A stretch of DNA of 45,039 nucleotides from Paenibacillus bovis (GTDB taxonomy: Bacteria; Bacillota; Bacilli; Bacillales; Bacillaceae_C): the NCBI GenBank assembly GCA_007679095.1, contig VEFU01000037.1, positions 1-45,039 of the forward strand, read 5' to 3'. The notes below the pieces were generated by a model. The model saw only the letters and a list, made by a program, of their open reading frames with translations, ran no database searches and had not been told where the DNA came from. The position numbers and the translations under genes are program-made. Shown here piece by piece: positions 1 to 9,192 of this stretch (its first letter is position 1; each line of letters starts with the position of its first letter).

Positions 1-210
1 CATTTTGGGGAGGTACTCCTTTTTTTACGTCTCAAAAACCTTGGGGCTCTAAGGGTTTAATTTATGAAATTGATTCAAATAAATATTAATATCAAAGTAA
101 TTTTTTATATCTTTTCCTAAGAAAGTTATTTTATAGACTATTTATTGGAAAGTTACAAAGATAAAACGTATTATCATTCATAAGTAGATAGATGAAGGGG
201 TGATTTTTTT
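1..210. other. Left-edge intergenic stretch
   Basis: AT-rich non-coding sequence upstream of the first gene. Near position 10 a short GGAG/CTCC hairpin is followed by seven T residues (about 9-27), which could be a weak terminator for a gene lying outside the window. Nothing else is recognisable apart from the leader of the next gene. Confidence 0.4.
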
Positions 211-1221
211 ATGAGCTCAAATCAAAGAAAGTATTTTAAGGGGATACCATTATCTGTCCTTGACCTTGCACCTATAAATGAGGGTAGTACGGCTGAGGAG
301 TCATTCAAAAATAGTGCTCAATTAGCACAACATGTAGAAAAATTAGGATTCAACCGCTATTGGTTAGCAGAACATCATAATATGCCAGGCATTGCAAGTT
401 CTGCAACATCAGTGCTAATTGGCCATATTGCGGGCCAGACAAAACATATCCGAGTTGGCGCAGGCGGAATTATGTTACCGAACCATGCAACATTAGTGAT
501 CGCAGAACAATTTGGGACACTTGAGTCGTTATACCCTGGCAGAATTGATCTTGGGTTGGGACGAGCACCAGGTAGTGACCATGCGACCGCATATGCCTTA
601 CGAAGAACATTGAATCGTGGAGCTGAGGAGTTTCCACAACAAGTCGAAGAATTGGAAGCATACTTCGAAGGTACTGCACAGGTCCATGCATATCCTGGTG
701 AAGGATTAAATATCCCTATTTGGTTGTTAGGTTCAAGCGGCTTTAGTGCACAACTTGCTGCTCAAAAAGGGCTTCCGTTCTCGTTTGCAAGTCATTTTTC
801 TGCGGAGTATACAATGCCAGCGATCAACTTGTATCGTGATAACTTCAAACCATCCAATGATTTAGAGAAACCATACGTCATGCTTGGTATTAATGTAATT
901 GCAGCAGAAACAGAAGAACGAGCACAGTGGCTAGCAACATCTCAACAACAGCAGTTCCTTAGCTTAATTCGAAATACACCAACACCATTACAACCACCTG
1001 TTGAAAATATAGAAGAAATAATGTCTCCAATTGAACGAGCACATATTGAGAAGTCTCTGAATTCCCGTTCCACCATCGTCGGAACTCTAGAAACAGTTAA
1101 GCAAAAGCTGTCTGCGTTTATAAAGGAAACAGAGGCTGATGAACTCATTATCAATTCACAAATCTTTTATCAAGAGGATCGTTTAAAATCGTATGACATC
1201 ATTGGAGAAATGATGGAATAG
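211..1221 (+). CDS. LLM-class flavin-dependent oxidoreductase (YhbW-like)
   Basis: 336 residues forming a bacterial-luciferase-like TIM barrel. The motifs [34 protein letters not shown] and GRAPGSD are those of the YhbW/MsnO8-like branch of the luciferase-like monooxygenase superfamily. Members use reduced flavin to oxidise small organic substrates in the cytoplasm; the substrate cannot be told from sequence. The protein appears full length, has no signal peptide, and the ATG lies about 8 bases after GAAGGGGTG. It is monocistronic: the next gene is the unrelated sspP. The family call is secure, the physiological role is not. Confidence 0.9.
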   Translation: MSSNQRKYFKGIPLSVLDLAPINEGSTAEESFKNSAQLAQHVEKLGFNRYWLAEHHNMPGIASSATSVLIGHIAGQTKHIRVGAGGIMLPNHATLVIAEQFGTLESLYPGRIDLGLGRAPGSDHATAYALRRTLNRGAEEFPQQVEELEAYFEGTAQVHAYPGEGLNIPIWLLGSSGFSAQLAAQKGLPFSFASHFSAEYTMPAINLYRDNFKPSNDLEKPYVMLGINVIAAETEERAQWLATSQQQQFLSLIRNTPTPLQPPVENIEEIMSPIERAHIEKSLNSRSTIVGTLETVKQKLSAFIKETEADELIINSQIFYQEDRLKSYDIIGEMME

Positions 1222-1328
1222 TGCTCCTTTCATATCCTCCAATGTGAAGAACATATGCATATATATCATTTTGTGTGTAACGATATAAATGCACTACAAT
1301 AATTAGCATTTACGGAGGAGTAATACGA

Positions 1329-1460
1329 ATGGGCAAAAACCAACAAAAACAAAAAAACAATCAAACGGGCACGAGCCAACCAGAACCACTAAGTGGCTCC
1401 CATAAAGTGAAGAATAAAAACCATACACGTCAAAAGAGTAAGAGCCATCATGATATGTAA
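1329..1460 (+). CDS. sspP: Small acid-soluble spore protein P
   Basis: A 43-residue basic, hydrophilic protein with the conserved core [13 protein letters not shown] followed by an NHTRQK motif and the C-terminal ending HHDM, the hallmark of SspP (the Bacillus minor SASP made in the forespore). It has no cysteine or tryptophan and is rich in K, N, Q and H. The ATG follows GGAGGAG at good spacing. In B. subtilis minor SASPs are transcribed by sigma-G, but I could not identify a convincing sigma-G promoter here. A strong hairpin follows immediately. The gene marks the organism as an endospore former. Confidence 0.92.
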   Translation: MGKNQQKQKNNQTGTSQPEPLSGSHKVKNKNHTRQKSKSHHDM

Positions 1461-1465
1461 ATGAA

Positions 1466-1518
1466 AAGGGTCAGTAACCACAATTTGAAAATATTCGTAA
1501 TTGTGGGGACTGACCCTT
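1466..1518 (+). terminator. Hairpin after sspP
   Basis: Arms AAGGGTCAGT and ACTGACCCTT form the outer stem, and CCACAATT/AATTGTGG the inner stem, around a short AT-rich loop containing ATATTCGT. It begins 6 bases after the sspP stop, so it probably ends that transcript, although the T run is short (TTTATAAT). The GGGTCAGT word recurs in the hairpin at 35575-35605. Confidence 0.65.
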
Positions 1519-1557
1519 TATAATAGGATTAATGATATCTTATTATTGGAGGTTACT

Positions 1558-2865
1558 ATGAATCGTCTTACTGAACATTTAATTGTCATTTCATTTGATT
1601 GTCTTTCCACGTTGGATTTTCCTATCATCGAGAAACTCCCTAATTTTCAAGAACTTCTAAAAAACGGATCTCATTGTAAGCATGTTGAAACCATTTACCC
1701 TTCTGTCACATACCCATGCCACGCAACGATTGTTACTGGAAACTTCCCAAAACGTCACGGAATTACGAGCAACACATTCATCCAGCCCGGCAAGCCTTCA
1801 CCAGATTGGTATTGGCACCGCCGCCATGTAAAGGGAACCACTTTATATGACGAAGCAAAAAAAGCTGGGATGACGACAGCAGCCTTACTGTGGCCAGTAA
1901 CAGCAAAGGCAAAGATTGATTACAACATGCCCGAAATTTTTGCAAATCGACCTTGGCATCATCAAATCCCAGTGTCCTTAAATAACGGAAGTGTCTTTTA
2001 TCAAATCGAAATGAATCGCCTGTTTGGCCATCTACGCAACGGCTACAGTCAACCAGAGCTGGACAACTTTGTGCTAGAATCCACTGTTCACACAATCAAA
2101 ACAAAAAAGCCTAATTTAATGTTAATACACTTTGTGGACCTTGATTCGCAACGCCATTATCATGGATTTTCCTCAGAGGAAGCTATGGCTGCCCTAAAAC
2201 GCCATGATGATCGTCTTGGTCGTATTGTGACAGCACTCAAAGAAAGTGGTATTTATGAACAATCCACGATTATTGCTCTTGGTGACCATAGTGCATTGGA
2301 CGAAGGCAAAGCAATAAAACTGAATGTATTACTACGTGAGCATGGATTAATAAACGTAAATGCGAAAGAAAAAGTTACAGACTGGAAGGCCTACTGCAAA
2401 AGTTGTGATGGTTCATCATATATATATTTAAAAGACAGAAATGACGAGGAAACGAAGGCATTAGTGGAGAAACTTTTACATAATCTAGTACAAGATGAGA
2501 ACAATGGCATTGAGAAATTCATTTCTGGCGAGGAAGCTGGTAAAAAAGGAGCAGATCCAACCTGTGCTTTTATGTTAGAAGCTCGACATGGATTCTATTT
2601 TCATGAAAGATTGCACGGTGACTTTATTGATCAAGTTACTGCAAAAGATGTAAAAGAAGGGCGCTATACAGTCGCAACTCATGGTTACTCCCCGGAAAAA
2701 GAAAACTATACAACAGTATTGATGGCAGCTGGAAGAGGAATTTCAAAAGGCAAGGTTGTTTCTTCTATGCATTTAGTGGATGAGGGGCCAACATTCGCCA
2801 AGCTTCTTGGACTAAATTTAGGAGAGACCGACGGAAATGTAGTAGAGGAGCTTTTAGTATTGTAA
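1558..2865 (+). CDS. Alkaline-phosphatase-superfamily phosphodiesterase
   Basis: 435 residues of the type I phosphodiesterase/nucleotide pyrophosphatase branch of the alkaline phosphatase superfamily. Visible metal-site and catalytic motifs are ISFDCLS (Asp14), VTYPCHATIVTG (probable nucleophile Thr51), FVDLDSQRHYHG, ALGDHS and ATHGYSPE. Homologues hydrolyse phosphodiester or phosphonate bonds of unknown substrates. No signal peptide is evident, so it is probably cytoplasmic. I chose ATG 1558, preceded by TTGGAGGTTACT, rather than an upstream in-frame TTG at 1501 that falls inside the preceding hairpin. It is followed by an independent MFS transporter gene. Confidence 0.85.
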   Translation: MNRLTEHLIVISFDCLSTLDFPIIEKLPNFQELLKNGSHCKHVETIYPSVTYPCHATIVTGNFPKRHGITSNTFIQPGKPSPDWYWHRRHVKGTTLYDEAKKAGMTTAALLWPVTAKAKIDYNMPEIFANRPWHHQIPVSLNNGSVFYQIEMNRLFGHLRNGYSQPELDNFVLESTVHTIKTKKPNLMLIHFVDLDSQRHYHGFSSEEAMAALKRHDDRLGRIVTALKESGIYEQSTIIALGDHSALDEGKAIKLNVLLREHGLINVNAKEKVTDWKAYCKSCDGSSYIYLKDRNDEETKALVEKLLHNLVQDENNGIEKFISGEEAGKKGADPTCAFMLEARHGFYFHERLHGDFIDQVTAKDVKEGRYTVATHGYSPEKENYTTVLMAAGRGISKGKVVSSMHLVDEGPTFAKLLGLNLGETDGNVVEELLVL

Positions 2866-2953
2866 ATTGTTCGTTAATTTTTAATTTTCCTAACAAATCA
2901 TTCTTGTTTTCTAGTACAATAAAGTAAATTTGCAGACTAGGAGAGATACGAAG

Positions 2954-4222
2954 ATGAAAAAGTATTCGAAGGAAGAAAGAAGTTGGGTACTTTACGATGT
3001 TGCCAATTCAGCCTATGCGCTCATTATTTCCGCTGCAGTTTTCCCTATTTTCTATAAATCCGTAGCAGCTAGCGCAGGAGTAAGTAACGATGATTCAACA
3101 GCTTATCTCGGCTATACGATTGGATTCGCTACATTTATCTTAGCATTGCTATCACCTATATTAGGGACAATTGCCGATTATCGCGGATTAAAGAAAAAAT
3201 TCTTTAGCTTCTTCTTTATTCTCGGTACTCTCTCTACTGCTGCACTCGCTTTTATCCCTAGTGATCAATGGATACTATTATTAGCTTGCTATACGATAAC
3301 TGCGATTGGCTTTTCTGGGGCGAATGTCTTTTACGATGCTTTTCTCGTAGACGTCTCCTCTGAAGAACGTATGAATGAAGTATCTGCACGAGGTTTTGGC
3401 TTTGGATATATAGGGGGTACAATTCCTTTTGTCGTTAGTATCGCACTTATTCTTTTAGCACAAAAAGAGATGCTTCCTTTTTCGGATGCAATCGCTAGTA
3501 AAATATCATTTGTAATTACTGCAGTCTGGTGGGGGCTGTTCACAATTCCCATGTTAAAAAATGTCTACCAAAAATATTATATTGAACGTGAGCCGAATCC
3601 GATTGGAAAAAGCTTTAAACGTCTAAGTCAAACATTCAGTGACATTCGGAAATACCGGACATTATTCTTATTCTTAATTGCCTATTTCTTTTATATTGAT
3701 GGAGTTGGAACAATTATTAAAATGTCTACTGCCTATGGGACGGATTTGGGCATTAAATCTGAAAGTCTGCTAATCATTTTATTTCTAACACAAATTATTG
3801 CAGCACCATTCACCATTTTGTTTGGAAAACTCGCTAAAAAATACTCAGAGAAAAAAATGCTTTACGTCGGAATTATTATCTATATTATTGTTTGTGTGTA
3901 TGCCTTTTTCATTAAATCCGTGCTTGATTTCTGGATTTTAGCAATGTTAGTTGGGACCTCACAAGGAGGCATCCAGTCACTGAGTAGATCTTATTATGCA
4001 CAAATGGTTCCGAAAGAAAAATCAAATGAGTTTTTCGGATTTTATAATATTATCGGGAAGTTCGCTGCTGTTATGGGGCCGGTCTTAATGGGAATAACTA
4101 CACAAATTACAGGAAACTCCTCCTACGGTGTATTTAGTCTCGTTGTATTATTTATTATTGGTATTTTCATTCTTGTACGCGTACCAAACCCGAAAGAAGA
4201 TGCAAGTGTTGAGATTAATTGA
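2954..4222 (+). CDS. MFS transporter, UMF1/Atg22-like
   Basis: 422 residues with about 12 hydrophobic segments. The N-terminal motif SWVLYDVANSAYA and the later GGTIPFVVSIALI and GTSQGGIQSLSRSYYAQMVP are typical of the UMF1 (Atg22-like) family of the major facilitator superfamily. In yeast the eukaryotic relative exports amino acids from the vacuole; bacterial substrates are unknown. The start is ATG 2954, preceded by AGGAGAG; an upstream in-frame TTG at 2930 overlaps the ribosome binding site and is rejected. The gene ends 8 bases before a clear intrinsic terminator, so it is probably monocistronic. Confidence 0.88.
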   Translation: MKKYSKEERSWVLYDVANSAYALIISAAVFPIFYKSVAASAGVSNDDSTAYLGYTIGFATFILALLSPILGTIADYRGLKKKFFSFFFILGTLSTAALAFIPSDQWILLLACYTITAIGFSGANVFYDAFLVDVSSEERMNEVSARGFGFGYIGGTIPFVVSIALILLAQKEMLPFSDAIASKISFVITAVWWGLFTIPMLKNVYQKYYIEREPNPIGKSFKRLSQTFSDIRKYRTLFLFLIAYFFYIDGVGTIIKMSTAYGTDLGIKSESLLIILFLTQIIAAPFTILFGKLAKKYSEKKMLYVGIIIYIIVCVYAFFIKSVLDFWILAMLVGTSQGGIQSLSRSYYAQMVPKEKSNEFFGFYNIIGKFAAVMGPVLMGITTQITGNSSYGVFSLVVLFIIGIFILVRVPNPKEDASVEIN

Positions 4223-4230
4223 GGAGGACG

Positions 4231-4283
4231 AAAAAAAAGACGACTTAAAAATCACATTTGTGAGTTTTAAGGTCGTCTTTTTT
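4231..4283 (+). terminator. Intrinsic terminator after the MFS gene
   Basis: Near-perfect stem AAAAGACGACTTAAAA / TTTTAAGGTCGTCTTTT with a run of six T, directly after the MFS stop. A run of eight A on the other side means it could also work on the minus strand. Confidence 0.85.
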
Positions 4284-4382
4284 CAGCCTGTTTTAGAAAA
4301 ACGTGAAAAAATTGTAATTTTAAGTGCGCTGAACATGAGCTGTTCTTTACTATAAAAGCTCTGTTAAATTCTGTTGTTGATT

Positions 4383-4453
4383 TTCGCTCCTGTACACTCG
4401 CTTTCCGCGGTTACTGCCTCAGCTAACTTGGCAAAGAAAACCGCTTTGCCAAG
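4383..4453. repeat. Truncated dispersed repeat with hairpin
   Basis: Read on the minus strand, this contains GAGGCAG, CGCGGAAAGCGAGTGTA and ends near AGGAGCG. These words match the 3' half of the structured repeat at 25930-26052 (GAGGAGGCTC...CGGAAAGCGAAGTGTA). A perfect 10-bp stem CTTGGCAAAG/CTTTGCCAAG with a 7-base loop (4427-4453) abuts it and overlaps the 3' end of the lipoprotein gene. It looks like a decayed, partial copy of that repeat family. Confidence 0.55.
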
Positions 4454-4803
4454 TCTGTATTCTTCCATACCCTCTGTAAATTACCGGTAAATCTAACTGC
4501 TATTTTGGCACTTCCATTTTGTAGCTTTTCACCCACAAGTATAACCTTACCATTCTCAACTTCATGTAATACAATGTCACGCTTATTTAATGTGATATTA
4601 CCTATCGCAAAAAACGGGTTATATTCTTCCTCCAGCTCTTTGCTATCAACATTTTCTTCCGTTTTATCTTTCTCTTCAACTTGAGCAATATCATCTTGCT
4701 TTTCAATCTGTGCGTCCTTCTCTGAATTCTGCTCTGTGTCATCTGCGCTACAAGCTACTAGAATGATAGATAATAATAAAACTAAAAATAAATGCCTTTT
4801 CAT
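4423..4803 (-). CDS. Small lipoprotein, unknown function
   Basis: 126 residues. A type II signal peptide with lipobox LVAC (Cys18) is followed by a charged Glu/Lys/Asp-rich linker (about 20-60) and a short domain of beta character (about 65-120). The predicted product is tethered to the outer face of the membrane. ATG follows AGGAGGTAGTT. The last codons (LAKRFSLPS) are encoded by the hairpin and repeat remnant at 4427-4453, so the original C-terminus may have been replaced or cut short. No family recognised. It stands alone, convergent with the MFS gene. Confidence 0.75.
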   Translation of the reverse strand: MKRHLFLVLLLSIILVACSADDTEQNSEKDAQIEKQDDIAQVEEKDKTEENVDSKELEEEYNPFFAIGNITLNKRDIVLHEVENGKVILVGEKLQNGSAKIAVRFTGNLQRVWKNTDLAKRFSLPS

Positions 4804-4906
4804 AACTACCTCCTATAAGTGGTATAATTTTCTGAAATACTATAATAGACTCACTTAGGTCATTGGCACTAATATGTATCTAATCATCAGGATATTTGTA
4901 ATAAGC

Positions 4907-4945
4907 AAAAAGGAGTAGAACCCATTAAAGTGCTCTACTCCTTTT
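4907..4945 (-). terminator. Intrinsic terminator of the marR-ABC-lipoprotein operon
   Basis: Stem AAAAGGAGTAGA / TCTACTCCTTTT two bases beyond the stop of the 4948-5541 gene, with T runs on both strands, so it can act bidirectionally. Confidence 0.85.
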
Positions 4946-4947
4946 CC

Positions 4948-5541
4948 TTATTGATATTTCTCCATATGTTCATTGTACGCATCTTTTAAAGCGAAGTTTT
5001 GATCATTCATCCACTTAATTGTTTCTTGTACTTTTTCATCTTTTTCTAGTAAATCTTGTACCTGTTTCTGTACTTCCTCGTCGTGTTTTGCTATTTCATC
5101 TGGAAGCTTCTTAATGTCCCATGCATATTGATACTGGCCATCGACATCAAGTAATGGAATTTGTGCAGTGATATAATTGATTGTGTTGCCGTCTTTATCT
5201 ATTAACTTATTAATCAACAGCATGAGAGAATAATTTTCTACTGTTACTTTTCCAATAATTTTCTCTACTTCAATCGATATATCTGTACTTTCCATCTGGA
5301 TTTTTAGTTGATCAATCGCTGATTCTAGAATAGCTTGCTGTCCTTCAAATGCGTTGTCATAAATCGTCTCTTCTTCCCCATTTTTGATAGCATCAAAAAA
5401 GAAATAAACCATTTCTTCATCTGTATAACCAGCTAGTACACTATCATTTTTTTCCACATTGGTCTTTTCATTACCTTCATTGTTAGAGCATCCAGCAATA
5501 ACCACGAACATGATTGAAAACATTATGAGCAGGCGTTTCAT
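4948..5541 (-). CDS. Lipoprotein, unknown function
   Basis: 197 residues. A lipoprotein signal peptide with lipobox VIAGC lies near residue 18, followed by NNEGNEKTN and a mostly helical, charged domain with YTDEEMVYFFFDAIKNGEE near residue 40. I prefer ATG 5541, 8 bases after AAGTGAG; an in-frame GTG at 5556 overlaps that site. The gene starts 41 bases after the ABC exporter subunit stop and ends at a strong terminator, so it is probably the last gene of the marR operon. No function can be assigned; a small substrate-binding or envelope-stress lipoprotein is possible. Confidence 0.78.
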   Translation of the reverse strand: MKRLLIMFSIMFVVIAGCSNNEGNEKTNVEKNDSVLAGYTDEEMVYFFFDAIKNGEEETIYDNAFEGQQAILESAIDQLKIQMESTDISIEVEKIIGKVTVENYSLMLLINKLIDKDGNTINYITAQIPLLDVDGQYQYAWDIKKLPDEIAKHDEEVQKQVQDLLEKDEKVQETIKWMNDQNFALKDAYNEHMEKYQ

Positions 5542-5581
5542 ATTATTTAATCTCACTTTCTGTTATAAGATTTTCATCCTA

Positions 5582-7429
5582 CTACATGGCAGCTTGTGCG
5601 GACATAGCATTTGTTTGCAATTCGTAATAGAAGCCTTTTTGTTTCATTAGCTCCTCGTGATTTCCACGTTCTAAAATACCGCCATCTTTGATGACGAGAA
5701 TTTGATTGGCTTCACGAATCGTACTAAGACGGTGTGCAATAACAAAGCTAGTACGTCCCTTCATAAGCGTTTTCATTGCAGCCTGAATTTGACTCTCTGT
5801 GCGTGTATCGATACTACTTGTTGCTTCATCCAGAATTAATATATCTGGATCTGCTAGTATCGCCCGAGCAATCGTAATTAACTGGCGCTGTCCATGGCTT
5901 AAATTACCACCATCAGCTGTTAGTTCTGATAAATAGCCATTTGGTAGTTTTCGGATAAAACTATCCGCATTTGCCATCTTAGCAGCTTCCACTACCTCTT
6001 CATCTGTCGCATCTAAGCGACCATACCGTATATTTTCCATAATAGATCCACTAAACAGGAAAGCATCTTGGAGAACTATTCCAATACGACGTCGTACGCT
6101 ATTTCGATCAAACAGTTTTATATCTGTACCATCTATCATTATACTACCATTTTCAATATCGTAAAACCTTGTTAACAAGTTAATAATGGTTGTTTTTCCT
6201 GCTCCGGTAGGGCCGACTAATGCAATGTTTTGTCCTTTTTCAGCAATAAAAGAAACATTTTTTAATACTTTTCCATCTGCTGCATTATAAGAAAAATCAA
6301 CTTGTTCAAAAGCAATGGAATGTTTTATCGCTGGAAGAGGTGGTAGTTTACTATGTTCAATATCTTCTTCTACTTCATCCATTACTTCAAATATCCGCTC
6401 TGCACCAGCAATCGCTGATTGAAGTAAATTGAATTGAGTAGCTAGCTCATTTATCGGTCGACTAAACTGCTTAGAATAGTTAAGAAATGCGACTACCACA
6501 CCAACGGTTACGACACTCCCCTGTATAGCTAACCAACCACCGATAGCCGCGATAAGTGCAAAGCTTAAATTATTGATAAAGTTCATGGAAGGTCCCATCA
6601 CACCTGTAAAAATTTGCGCCTTTTTTGCCACATCTCTAAGTGCGCGGTTTTTTTCCTGAAATTGCTCCACTACCTTCCCTTCTCTGCGGTACACTTTAAT
6701 TACCTTTTGACCAGACACTGTCTCCTCAATAAAACCATTCAGTGCTCCGAGCTCTTTTTGCTGGCGACTAAAAAATTTCCTTGTGAAAGAGGCAACGTTT
6801 TTCGTAAACAAAATGACTATCGGAATAATGATCATGCTAACCAGTGTAAGCCACACATTCATTGCTAACATGAAAATAACGACCCCTACTAATGTCAGAA
6901 TACTATTAATGAATTGGGCAGCACTTTGATTCAGTGTATTAGAAACAGTATCCATATCATTCGTTGTTCTACTCATCAACTCACCATGAGTCGTTTTATC
7001 AAAAAATGGAATAGGGAGCTTTTGTAGCTTGTCAAATAGGTCACTACGCATATCACGAACTGTATGTTGAGACACGGTTGCCATGATGTGCATTTGCAAC
7101 CAAGAAAATATAGAGCTACCAATATAGACAGAAAGTAATACGAAACAAAGCGTTACTAGTCCATCATAATCACGCGGGATAATATATTCATCGATAGATT
7201 TCCCAATCAAATATGGGCCAACTAACATTAACAAAGAGCTAATCGCAGTAAAGAGTGTAACAGAGATTAACCCTATTTTCTGCTTTCGTAAGTATCCCCA
7301 TAGACGTTTTAACGTTTCTTTCGTATTTTTCGGCTTTACCACTGGCCCAGTTGGAACTCGTCTACCTGGTCCACGTTGGAAAACTGGAGGATTATTATCT
7401 GCAGGTTTTCCACTTCTTTCATTAGCCAT
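5582..7429 (-). CDS. Heterodimeric ABC exporter, catalytic-site subunit (YfiC-like)
   Basis: 615-residue half-transporter: six membrane segments (about 55-330) and a C-terminal nucleotide-binding domain. Walker A GPTGAGKT is at 406-413, Walker B LILDE ends with the intact catalytic Glu535, and the H-loop His566 is present. The ABC signature is LSHGQ (510-514), deviating from LSGGQ. Together with its partner, which shows the opposite pattern, this predicts one active and one degenerate ATP site, as in BmrCD or LmrCD. An 8-base overlap with the upstream subunit implies translational coupling. A poorly conserved Pro/Arg-rich N-terminal tail of about 38 residues precedes the membrane domain. Probable drug or lipid exporter; substrate unknown. 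Confidence 0.9.
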   Translation of the reverse strand: MANERSGKPADNNPPVFQRGPGRRVPTGPVVKPKNTKETLKRLWGYLRKQKIGLISVTLFTAISSLLMLVGPYLIGKSIDEYIIPRDYDGLVTLCFVLLSVYIGSSIFSWLQMHIMATVSQHTVRDMRSDLFDKLQKLPIPFFDKTTHGELMSRTTNDMDTVSNTLNQSAAQFINSILTLVGVVIFMLAMNVWLTLVSMIIIPIVILFTKNVASFTRKFFSRQQKELGALNGFIEETVSGQKVIKVYRREGKVVEQFQEKNRALRDVAKKAQIFTGVMGPSMNFINNLSFALIAAIGGWLAIQGSVVTVGVVVAFLNYSKQFSRPINELATQFNLLQSAIAGAERIFEVMDEVEEDIEHSKLPPLPAIKHSIAFEQVDFSYNAADGKVLKNVSFIAEKGQNIALVGPTGAGKTTIINLLTRFYDIENGSIMIDGTDIKLFDRNSVRRRIGIVLQDAFLFSGSIMENIRYGRLDATDEEVVEAAKMANADSFIRKLPNGYLSELTADGGNLSHGQRQLITIARAILADPDILILDEATSSIDTRTESQIQAAMKTLMKGRTSFVIAHRLSTIREANQILVIKDGGILERGNHEELMKQKGFYYELQTNAMSAQAAM

Positions 7430-9152
7430 TGATTACTTCCTCCTTCCTTTGCTGTGATTGATAGATTTCCTGATATATTGAACTTGAAGCAAGCAATTGC
7501 TCATGTTTCCCTTGAGCAACAATCTCCCCGTCTTCTAGCACAATAATAAAATCTGCATCGACAACAGAAGAAATACGTTGCGCAATAATGATACAAGTGC
7601 TGTTACTCCAATCTGTTTTCAATGCTTGTTGGATGGAGGCTTCTGTCTTCACATCCACTGCACTTGTACTATCATCCAAAATTAATATCGTTGGTTTTAA
7701 TAGTAATGCTCGGGCAATCGCAATTCTTTGCTTTTGACCACCGGATAGATTCACACCACGTTGACCAAGAACCGTTTCGTAGCCATTCGGCATTTTACGA
7801 ATAAATTCATGAGCTTGGGCAGCAACTGCAGCTGCTTCTACTTCTTCCTGTGTTGCATCCGGTTTTCCAAAGCTAATATTTTCATAGATGGTTCCGCTAA
7901 ACAAGATAGTTTGCTGTAAAACTAACCCTATATGCTTTCGTAGTTCCTCAAACGGAAGTTCGAGCACATTTTTACCATCAAGCATAACAACGCCTTCTGT
8001 CGGTGCATATAATCCTGGAATAAGATGAACGAGCGATGATTTCCCCGCTCCCGCTGCACCTAAAATGGCAACGGTTTGCCCCGGCTTTGCTTCAAAATTA
8101 ATCGATTTTAACACGTTTGCTTGGCTATTCTCATATGCAAAAGATACATTACGAAATTCAACATGTCCTTCGACAGGATGTAATCTTTGTGCCCCATTAT
8201 TATTCTCTTCTGGCTTGATGGCAAGAACTTCATTTACACGGTCTGCAGATGCTTTGGCACGTGAAACAGCCATTAGGAGATTACTAGCCATCAATACTGA
8301 AAACAATACTTGAGTTACATAATTAATAAAGGCAACAAGGTCGCCGACTGGCAAATCCCCCGCCCATGCTTGTCCAGCACCAAACCAAAGGACAGCTACA
8401 ATCGTAACATTCATAATTAGCATCATGATGGGCATATTGAGCGCCATTATTCGAAATGACTTCACAGCAAAATCTGTATAGTCTGTATTACGCTTCCCAA
8501 ATTTCTCTCTTTCGAAATCTGCTCGAACAAAAGCTTTAACTAAACGAATTCCACGTAAATTCTCTTGAAGCACATTATTTACAGCATCTAACTTTGCTTG
8601 CACTTTCGAAAATAGTGGAAATGCAAAGCGAATTAAACAATAAATTGCAATGAATAATAGTGGAATGGAAACCGTTAATATTAATGCCAGTTTTGGACTT
8701 ATAACAATTACCATTACAATACTCCCAATAATTAACATAGGAGTACGCACAAATATTTTTAATAACATTTCAATAAAATGCTGTAGTTGGGTCACATCAT
8801 TTGTTAACCTTGTTACAAGCTGACCACCTGAAAAGCGATCTATCTGTTTAAAGGCAAAGCTTTGCACACGCTTGAATAAATCATCCCGTAAATCAGCAGC
8901 AAAATAAACAGATGCATAACTTGCAAAAATGGTACATCCGACTCCACCTAGTAAACCAATAAAAGCGATAAGCAGCATCTTGAGTCCGGTTGATTGTACT
9001 AAAGCTAGATTTCCCTTCATGACGCCATCATCGATAATCGATGCCATAAGTTGTGGCTGCATTAAATCCATACAAACCTCAATCACCATTAACAACGGTG
9101 CTAATATAACAAATAACCAATGTGGTTTTAAATATCGAAATAGTTTTATCAA
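7422..9152 (-). CDS. Heterodimeric ABC exporter, degenerate-site subunit (YfiB-like)
   Basis: 576-residue half-transporter with six membrane segments (about 12-295) and a nucleotide-binding domain. Walker A GAAGAGKS is at 365-372 and the ABC signature LSGGQ (469-473) is canonical. Walker B reads ILDD, with Asp494 in place of the catalytic Glu, and the H-loop position holds Gln525 (IAQRISS). These substitutions mark the non-catalytic half of heterodimeric exporters. The start is TTG, 8 bases after AGGAGG. It lies 40 bases downstream of marR and overlaps the partner gene, so the three genes form one operon. Confidence 0.9.
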   Translation of the reverse strand: MIKLFRYLKPHWLFVILAPLLMVIEVCMDLMQPQLMASIIDDGVMKGNLALVQSTGLKMLLIAFIGLLGGVGCTIFASYASVYFAADLRDDLFKRVQSFAFKQIDRFSGGQLVTRLTNDVTQLQHFIEMLLKIFVRTPMLIIGSIVMVIVISPKLALILTVSIPLLFIAIYCLIRFAFPLFSKVQAKLDAVNNVLQENLRGIRLVKAFVRADFEREKFGKRNTDYTDFAVKSFRIMALNMPIMMLIMNVTIVAVLWFGAGQAWAGDLPVGDLVAFINYVTQVLFSVLMASNLLMAVSRAKASADRVNEVLAIKPEENNNGAQRLHPVEGHVEFRNVSFAYENSQANVLKSINFEAKPGQTVAILGAAGAGKSSLVHLIPGLYAPTEGVVMLDGKNVLELPFEELRKHIGLVLQQTILFSGTIYENISFGKPDATQEEVEAAAVAAQAHEFIRKMPNGYETVLGQRGVNLSGGQKQRIAIARALLLKPTILILDDSTSAVDVKTEASIQQALKTDWSNSTCIIIAQRISSVVDADFIIVLEDGEIVAQGKHEQLLASSSIYQEIYQSQQRKEEVING

Positions 9153-9192
9153 ACAATTCCCCTCCTGTGGCAGAATTCCCTTCTATGTATGA

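Noticed and set aside
4128-4355. 75-codon frame overlapping the MFS gene end
   Set aside because: It runs in another frame of the MFS gene and straight through its terminator.
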